Positions 56,060-64,000 of a DNA stretch of 64,000 nt are shown here, piece after piece. Within the stretch, counting starts at the first letter, position 1. Each line of letters starts with the position of its first letter. The position numbers and the translations under genes are program-made. Source of the stretch: Charina bottae (Eukaryota; Chordata; Lepidosauria; Squamata; Charinaidae); the NCBI GenBank assembly GCA_023362775.1, contig JALMGJ010000003.1, positions 78,722,355 through 78,786,354 of the forward strand, in the 5' to 3' direction. The notes beneath the pieces were generated by a model, which made no database searches, was not told the DNA's origin, and worked only from the letters and a program-made list of their open reading frames with translations.

Positions 56060-57305
56060 AATTGATATACAGGAGCCCATAATTCATACTATTCTAGAAA
56101 TTATTGGGCTGGAATGGATTGTATGATCACTTTGTTTCCTGTTCTAAGCAGTCACATCTATATTTAACACCTGCAAGCAGCTTATTTCGCTTCATATAGA
56201 TTAGAATGTGTCACAATATAGCAATTAGGCGACAATAGAACTTATCCTGTACAATTCTAAATGGCTAATTTAACCAGATATCTCTTCAATGGATAATATT
56301 TTAAAACAATTATTATGGATTGGTTCTTCTGCCTATTTCTGCTGTGGAAAACATTCCAATGTAGTGCACTGCCATTTATTTATTTTAAAAGACTTATATA
56401 GCTGCCCATATTGTAACACAACCCTGGGAGGTGCACAAAACAGTAAAAACAACAGAAACCTTCAAAGTAACTTATGGCAGACTGAGGTAGCACTCTACAA
56501 ACCATCTTGCTGGGCTTCAGCGTGACTGAAGAAGCTCTCCTTAGAGGGATAGAGCAGCAGAGTCCCCCGGAAATATCAATACAGGCACTTCAAAGACTTT
56601 CCTTGGCTGTTGGTACATGTGCGTGCAGGCATCACCCATTTGCTTTGCTAGCATTTCAGTGGAATTTTGTCTGTTCGTGTACACTGCCAGGGAATGCCTT
56701 AGAAGCAGACCCTACAGTCCTTCCAGGACTTTAAGTAAGGGTGCTTTGTTTGTGCTAACACACTTCATAAAGGATTGCACTATTTATCTACTGCTGCATT
56801 TTACAACTGTATATTAGTCACCCCATTACTGTGCTGTAATGCAACTGAAAAAACTCCCATGTATTCAACAACTGTATTTCTCTAATGTGTTCAGATTACA
56901 ACTTGCAGAATTCCCAACCAGCATGGGAAAAATCAAACCATAAGGGCAGGACAGGTATGGGAAAACCTTATGTAAACTGAAAGGGATGAACTTTATATGC
57001 CAATTATGTGGTCGCAAAATATACCAATGAGCTGAGAAATTTAGAAAGGAATAAAAGAATGGTCCTGAAAGAATTGAACTTTAGAAATCAACATCTAGAA
57101 TTCCAGAAACCAAAGTACACAAAAAGAAAGAATTAGCTAACAAATGACACACAAGAAAATAGATTTCTCTCCATGCTTATATTTGATAGAAAGTGTTCTG
57201 AACTTCATGGCATTCAATTAATTCTTTAGCCTATTCCCCAGTACAAACTCTATGTAGCTGTCCTATAGACTAATAGAATATCTATATAAGGTTGCTCTAT
57301 TGGAT
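56060..57305. other. Intron sequence with an L2 3' remnant
   Basis: TTTATTTATTTTAAAAGACT at 56374 followed by AACCCTGGGAGGTGCACAAA is a diverged L2/CR1 3' end (about 56366-56450, minus). The rest was not recognised. Confidence 0.5.
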
Positions 57306-57314
57306 TCCCTACAA

Positions 57315-57573
57315 CAGAGCTTTCCAAACTTTTCATGTTGGTGACACACTTTTTAGACATGCATCATTTCGCGACACACTCTTACAGCAGGGCACAAGGC
57401 AGGCACTAGGACCTGCGCGGAATCACAGCAGGTTTGGAGGCAGCCAGGCACAAGGCAGGCACTAGGACCTGTGCGGAATCCTGGCAGGGCTTGAAGGCAG
57501 CAGCAGCCGCAACACACCCAGACACTGCAGCCGACACACTAACGTGTCCCGACACACCGTTTGGAAAGCTCTG
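57315..57573 (+). mobile_element. hAT-type MITE, family A, copy 3
   Basis: A 259-bp element with CAGAGCTTTCCAAAC / GTTTGGAAAGCTCTG ends and the 8-bp TSD CCCTACAA (57307-57314 and 57574-57581). It contains a tandem repeat of the segment with CACAAGGCAGGCACTAGGAC (two units, about 57390 and 57438). Confidence 0.94.
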
Positions 57574-57584
57574 CCCTACAAAGT

Positions 57585-60060
57585 AATGCTGTTTTCTTTG
57601 TTAGGAAACCCAATTTGTAGGAATAAGGGAGAAAAAATTGGTCTGTATATTCAAGCAAATCAATCTAATTTGCACTTCCTGGAGTAATTTATGAATTATG
57701 ACAGACTTATTTGGCTTGTACACTTTTCTAAATTTTGTGATATGTTCTTTGTTCACAATTAAATACAAATGTGCATATTAGGAAAAAAGTGTAAAAAAGG
57801 ATACATATTTTTATGCATTAAAAAAAAAATCATCATAGACGTAGAAACTGAATGAGTGCAACTGAACAGATGCAAAACTGATAGGGAAAGGCTGAGTTGC
57901 CCATCTTACATCAGGAATAAGGAGTTTTGTCCCCTTTCTTCCCCATCCTTAGTAGCAACATTCACAGATACTCTACCTGCAAGGGCACTTTTGCTTCAGC
58001 TCCTCTGCAGAATTCCCCACCCCCTTGGGAAAAGCCTAGGTTGGCAAAACCAATATCATCAATCTGCTCCCAAAATGTTATCAGCCATCCAAAAATTACG
58101 CAGCTATCAACCCATGACAGCTTGCAAAGGTGGCTTGCAAATATGACTTTAGGATAAGATGTGGTGTTGCTAAAACAACTCTCAGAGAAGAATCACTTCA
58201 AAGCACTAGTGGGGCTTTGAACTGGATCTTTTCAGAGAGCCATATAATGTCATGGGAGAAGTGATGACACAGGTTTTGATCCTGTTCCAATGACATCAGA
58301 TGGCATGACTGTGGGAAGTGGAGTAGAATCCTGTTAAAACCTGCTGCTTTACCTTAATATACAAATTCCTTTTCTCTAAATACACTGTGTCTAAATTAAC
58401 CTCAGTGGCCCATTCTTTTATAAACAAGACATCCCAAATAGACTCCTTTTGTAAACTCTGCTCTTAATTCTGATTTCTGTCCTGTCCCTTTATGAAAACC
58501 AGCCTGTTCAAATGAAAACTTCTTCCTCTTTGATAGGTCCACATTCAGGCTTATGGGCCTAAAAATCTCCTGAAAATGATCACTCACTTTCTCCTTATTG
58601 CCAATCCAGAACTTGCTCTGTACTAAATTGTGTAATAATCATACAGAATTGTATAAAACTACCTCTTTTTTCACACAAAAGTTTGACTTACAGAAAACAA
58701 AGTACCAGCTGATGCCCTTCACTGCACAAGATGAGCCAGTCTCCCACCTCAATGTTCATATTTCTCACACTTGGGAAGCATCAAGAAACAAGACATTGAT
58801 TATAGCCTTCTGGCTTGATGACAGAACTTCAATAATAGTAGTGTTAGCTTGCAACAACAAATATGTAACAACTCCCTCTGTACCCTCAATGAACCAGAAA
58901 AAAAGTCCAATATGTTGTCCCAAAGGAGTTTGGGCAGATCAGCTTGTAAGGCAAACAGTCCAAATATGCAGTTTTGAAGCTTAGATAACATCAGGGCTAT
59001 TTAGTTCCCCTTGTTTTGCAGTCTTTAGACAACAGCAATTTAGGGCTATGTGCTTACAAGGCATAAAAAGTATTTGATCTGGGCAAATATTGAATCCCAG
59101 ATCAATATAGACCACTTTAGAGAGGTTCTGTGTTCCTCCAAAGTGAAATGGGATTCCCTCCCCAGTGCCCATAACTGAATGGCTATCCTCCTGAGGCCTC
59201 AAAAGCAATCTGGGACTTCAAACATACATTTTGTTTCTCCTGCTGATGGTGATCAGTATCTGTTCACATGGTTCAGAGGAATTCCACGGATCACACAATT
59301 GGTCTACAGCTACAGTTTCGCATTCCTGGGAGTAGCATCAGTGCCATTCATTTATGTGGTGCAATCAGTACATTGTGCCTTACAGAGCAGCTTATAAACA
59401 AGTAAAATGAAAACCTCAATGTTTCTAAGCAATTTTAACTCAACTCTAGAGTGGCATTCTTTGCCTCAAAACAGGGACATATTTTTACTGCATGCTGTCA
59501 TGGTGATTTATGTATATGTTCCTTGATTCCTAGAAAGGACAGTAGCTGCCCCCACCCTCTGTAATGGAGCAGCTTTGACGGAGAGAAGCAACTGCACAGC
59601 TTGTGTAGCTGCTTACAACACAGTTCTGTGCATGTCCATTCAAAAGTGAATCCCAGGATCTTAATTAGGACTTCCTCTTACAACTGGCACAGGGTTACAG
59701 CTTCAGCCTTCTTTCCCACTACTCAAAAGGGCAGGTAAATCAGCACCCTGCTTGGCTGTTTCTCATGATCAAATGCAGTAGTATAGTAACATAACTGTGT
59801 GAACAAAAATTTTCCCTCAACCATCTTTGAAGGTAGCTTTATTTTTAAATCTAATGTCATCTGGAGACATTCATACCAAACAGGGATAGAAAGTATCTTG
59901 AGCTGCTTAACAGAATTCAAAAACAGATTTTAAAAGTCTCTTTTCTCAATCAATTTTGTGCTGCTTTAAGTTTTGCTAGAAGTATAATCAGTGAGCTTTA
60001 CAGTTGGGCATATCTTGACAACCAAAAGTAACAAATAAAGATATCTTACAACTCTCCCCC
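57585..60060. other. Intron sequence, nothing recognised
   Basis: AT-rich, with TGTGCATATTAGGAAAA at about 57770 shared with 21695 and 41255. No exon-like segment was found. The open frame at 58598-58984 has no recognisable domain. Confidence 0.4.
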
Positions 60061-60140
60061 TTCCTCCTTAAATAGAATAGAAAATGAAATAAAGTGTAAT
60101 AAAATAAAATAGAAAAATAGAAAATAAAACAAAGTTAAGT

Positions 60141-60322
60141 CGATGAAGGTTCTCAGTCATCCAGGTGGAACAGTCTGTAGCTTGAATCATGTCAACTGGA
60201 TTTCTATTTTCTCAGTGGAAACGTTTCGCTCCTTATCCAAGAAGCGAAGAAGCTTCTTGGATAAGGAGCGAAACGTTTCCACTGAGAAAATAGAAATCCA
60301 GTTGACATGATTCAAGCTACAG
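60141..60322 (+). mobile_element. Short fold-back element derived from PLE-1, copy 3
   Basis: Tag (60141-60174), then a near-perfect hairpin with arms of about 70 bp (60175-60243 and 60252-60322) and a very short loop. The 15-bp TSD AAAACAAAGTTAAGT lies at 60126-60140 and 60323-60337. It is inserted into an A-rich low-complexity stretch (60065-60130). The arms are nearly identical to those of PLE-1, consistent with recent origin. Confidence 0.93.
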
Positions 60323-60339
60323 AAAACAAAGTTAAGTTT

Positions 60340-63300
60340 CCTCTACTGGCTTAATGCTAATTTCTACAAGCCAGCCCAAACAATTAAGTTTTGCAAAATT
60401 TGTGAATTATATTCAGCTTCGGAGAACCATGACTTTTCAAAGCAGCGGCTTTTTGAAACTGGATAGGTTGCCACAGAGAGAGCCTCTTTGTGTGAGGAAA
60501 TATGACTCTCTTGATCCCTAACTGCTTACCTTATTTTGGAATTATAAATCTCTCTAATGTGTAAAGGGAAGATTTTGTTTTTCCTTGGATTTACTAAGAG
60601 AGAGAAAGAGAGAACAAATATAAAATTGGTCCAGGGTAAGCCTCTTCCCAGGAACCTGGGATATTCCAAGGATAACAATATAGGAAACTTACAAGCAAGT
60701 CATTCTCTCCATACTGCCAATTTTCCTTCCTTAGCCACAAGAGCCATGTCAAAGCTGAACACATGATGATTGGTGGGAGGGGGGGAGGTGTTGAATTGCT
60801 AACACACACCAGTTGGGATATCAAATTGACATACTGTGATTGCAGCAGAGAGACTTACTGTATTTCAAAAGGTTTTTTTTTTTTTTGGTCTGTTTGCAGT
60901 TTTGGTAATTTAACTGAGCTGCTGGGAAACTATTGCTGGCAAAGCAACCACCATGGAATACCAGTAACCTAAGCTTCTGTTTCAATGGCCTGTGGTCTCT
61001 TTGCCTCAGGGCCATCCAACATAGTTTTCATCCCAATCCTTATCCTCCATGACTTTTTTAAAAAAAGACACACACTTTTAAAGCCTAGTTTTCTGTTTCT
61101 TTTTTCAATAGACTTGTTTGGTAGGGAGAGGAGCCGTTCCCTCTGTTGCCTCTGAATCACAAAGGTTTTGGTTGCAGATTGGTCAGAAAAAGCTCAGCTC
61201 CTGGGCAGAGATCTAAGGTAGAGTGGCTAAAACTTACATAACTGGCTTTGACCTCTCTCCAGCATATTGTACAGCTACTTGGCAGGTGATAAAGTAGCAA
61301 GCACAATCAAATCAGTTCAATAATTTTTCAACAGCCCTTTTACAGCATCTCAAGAATGGTGGAGATGCCTCAAACACACAACCAGGAGTTGACATGCTTG
61401 ATTTATGAGCCAAGTGGAGCTGTATCTAAAGTCAAGTCCTGGGGACGACAAAACAACAGATTGTGGCTGCTTTTCAAATCACACTTCAAAAGCCATAAGG
61501 TTAGCGGCTGCCACACAACTATCTTGACATGCGCCTATTTAAACATTAAATAGCTAGCAGTTGCTGAAAAGGGGAGAGTGTGGCTGATAGAGCCTCTTTT
61601 TGACAGCTCCATTTCAGTATAAGTACTTGCTTGATCTGTTAAGATACCTGGCTGTAGAAAATGATGAGCCAAAGGAAATCACCTTTTTAATTTTAGGAAA
61701 CAGACAGTGGAGTTAATATAAAAGAAATTTTACAAAGTGAGCTTGCTTAAACTATGCATTGTTTATTCAGCTCATTTTGAATTTTATTCACTCAATGTAC
61801 TTAACAATTTTTCCCAGCTAACTATATGACTCATTTTTCTTCTCATGTGATAAACCAAGTTAACTGAGCAAGTCAGTTTTATAACAGTTTTAAACAGTAA
61901 TGAAATATGGTGGCTCCCAACTTTTTAAACTGGAAGATAATGAAGCCAAACATTCTCTAACTTTCTCTTGCCACTGAAAGTTCAGAATCTAAAAGAGATG
62001 GGAGAAAAATGAAGTCGCACATTGCATAAATTCATAAGAACTCTCTAAAGCAGGAAGACATAGAGAAAGCAGATATTATCACACTTTTCAATCCATTAAA
62101 AACTTGAGAAGACCCCAGACATGTCTTCTCCACTTAATATGTGATAGTGATCCACTTTCAGACATCACCTCAGCATCTCCAATCAAGGTGTTGTGGCCAG
62201 CCATTTCACTCTACCTAGCTGTTACGCTGGAAATACCAATGTGCACAGAGGATCAGTTCAGCCATATCATTTTGCAGAGCATCCTCATAAGGGAACTCTA
62301 GCTGAAGCAAAGCACCTCTTAGAGGCTTCAAAGAGCCAAAATATTTTCTCATGTAAGCTACTTTCCCCCTATAAATGGCTTATTTCAGACTGTAATCTTC
62401 ATCAAAGCTTTTTGTAAACCATCTTTCTCACCAGATAATCAGTTCCACTGACACTTTGCTTACTACTCATTCATGAGTCATTCACCTTTCTCCCTATCTA
62501 GTACCATTATAGATTTCTAAGCTTAGGCACAGATTATATCACTTTTGTATGTCAACATCATAAAATGAGTAATAGCAGCAGTGGTAGTAGCAATATGTAA
62601 ATGAGTGGTAAAAAAGGTGCTTGGTAGCACACAATCATAGGTTTCTTTGCACTAATAATTTAGCAAAAATCAACACTGCTAATCACTCTTTCATCCAAAT
62701 TGCTGAAAAAACATTTCTATATTGTAATTGTTAAATGTGATTAAAATTGCCATGAAAGTATAACATGTAAAATAGTACAGATATAGCTTATTATGGGGTA
62801 AAAACATAGGAATGTAGAAATATCAAGGGAGGTTCATGGACAATGCTAACCAAAGAACAGGTCCCACTGGCCAAGGCTACCAGATCTGGGCTACAAAAAT
62901 AGGATGATCATTAGGTGGTAGCAAAGTGGTACAGAACACTTTATCAACTCACTGCCAACTAGTGATTACCCAGATTTTTAAAGCCCAGACTGGTAATTCT
63001 AGTATGCGACTTTCATAAAGTTAAAATAAGATGCTCCAAATTTATATTTCTGAGGCAGTACCATCTATAACAGAAGGCTGTGGAGATGTTCTTCTTTATT
63101 GAAGACTAGATATGTCCTTAGAAAGATTTTAATAAATTTTAATCTTGGCCCCAACATTCTTACATATATGCTTCCTATGGCATTCTGAAAGATCTATATC
63201 CTTGCCCTTATTCAGCACTTTTTTGCTAACACATTGCTTATACCATTTCTCAAAACTTTGTAAGTTTCGGAAAGTGATCCGTTCACACATTGTATTCTTC

Positions 63301-63660
63301 TTATAATGAAGCTAAAATGATCATCAGGGGAAAAAAATCCAAGGGACAAATAGCTTGGAAAAGAAACAGGCAACAGGTGAACAAACAGAAGACAAAGAGG
63401 CAAACTTTATTCAGGCAACTAGAACTCTAAAATTGATGAACTGTCAGGGTTTTGACTTAGCCTCAGCTGAAGGCCACAAGATATGACCTTGAGCTTGAAC
63501 TTACAAAGGGCCTTATTTATGAGTACCTTGTTACTCCCAATTAATACTTTTTCTTTGATGAGTTCTTCTGGCCATTGATATATTTTGTTCTTTCTGCTGG
63601 ATTTTTTTTATTATTAAGCTTAAAATATACGTTATTATTTCTGGTAGCTCTTAATAGACT
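60340..63660. other. Intron sequence, nothing recognised
   Basis: About 3.3 kb without a recognisable exon, RNA gene or transposon. A T-run near 60870 and short purine-rich tracts are the only simple features. Confidence 0.4.
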
Positions 63661-63665
63661 TTGCA

Positions 63666-64000
63666 TCATCATCATTGGCGATCACTCGTAGCCAAGTAAG
63701 ATTGTCTTCCAAAGGTAAAATTTTAACGGTGGATCCATAAGTGGCTATAAAGGCCAATTCTGGATCCGCACAACCTCCCACAATGAGGGCATAGGTTTCC
63801 GGGTGGGAGACGGTCATGATGAGGGTTTGCCTGACGTGCCTTCCTTTTAGCTCTTTTCTCCCTTTCGCCCTGTACTCGTGCTTCTTCAAAGTCCATAGCG
63901 CCATTAATAAAGGATGACCTCCAATTGAAACGCTCATGAGTTAGGGCTTCCCAGTTCTCAATGCTGATATTACATTTTTTTAAATTAGCTTTGAGAGTAT
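63666..64000 (-). mobile_element. 3' end of the zinc-finger LINE, continuing past the window
   Basis: Nearly identical to 44447-44780. The minus strand encodes the same C-terminal region, with HERFNWRSSFI-like, ARVQGEREKRAKRKARQ-like and CPHCGRLCGSRIGLYSH-like blocks spread over two frames. The 3' tail on the minus strand is (GAT)n-like. The 5' part lies outside the window. Confidence 0.88.

Noticed and set aside
58598..58984. A 128-codon open frame
   Set aside because: Composition is unremarkable, no domain was recognised, and a 63-codon frame overlaps it on the other strand. Best treated as chance.

Overview
The window looks like nuclear DNA from a squamate reptile (lizard, gecko or snake). 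The case rests on the repeats: five copies of a tRNA-headed SINE that matches the Sauria SINE layout and ends in ACCTTT, several Bov-B/RTE-clade LINEs, L2/CR1-type LINEs with TTTA tails, two lineages of Penelope-like elements (PLEs), hAT MITEs, MIR-like CORE-SINEs and a 5S rRNA-derived SINE. The species cannot be named from the sequence. There is no prokaryotic gene organisation.

Only one host coding segment is convincing: a 135-bp, phase-0 exon at 14925-15059 on the minus strand. It encodes 45 residues of the sema domain of an A-type plexin and has proper splice sites on both sides. The rest of the window is therefore read as intron of that gene, with the gene running right to left. No second exon was found by eye.

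Layout. 1-15 kb: hAT MITE (2151), short hairpin PLE derivative (2875), RTE pieces (4922, 5395), an L2 LINE split by a solo LTR (6715-8760), a 5S-derived SINE (10935), a hAT MITE (12124), a second hairpin PLE derivative (14036) and the plexin exon. 15-23 kb: a 2.2-kb decayed L2 LINE, a Bov-B 3' piece (18784), then 4 kb of plain intron. 23.5-27 kb: a solo LTR split by a Bov-B LINE and a Sauria SINE, then a second related solo LTR. 28-32.6 kb: microsatellite, a near-full-length RTE LINE (minus) split by an L2 tail, then another RTE piece. 32.8-41 kb: TA-flanked MITEs beside a CpG-rich block, Sauria SINEs, a palindromic MITE and an unclassified LINE. 43.5-49.3 kb: an ancient RTE LINE that took in a hAT element, itself split by another LINE, and a PLE with an open 445-codon RT plus GIY-YIG frame. 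50-57.6 kb: tandem duplication, small hAT MITEs, a second PLE lineage and a third large-family hAT MITE. 57.6-64 kb: mostly plain intron, one more hairpin PLE derivative (60141), and a LINE end running off the window.

Most insertions were delimited by target-site duplications (TSDs) read directly: 8 bp for hAT, 4-5 bp for LTRs, 8-15 bp for SINEs, LINEs and PLEs. The nesting gives a relative order of events. The most unusual content is the PLE family with inverted arms: one long copy and three short fold-back copies in 64 kb, with a hammerhead-ribozyme-like core in the arm.
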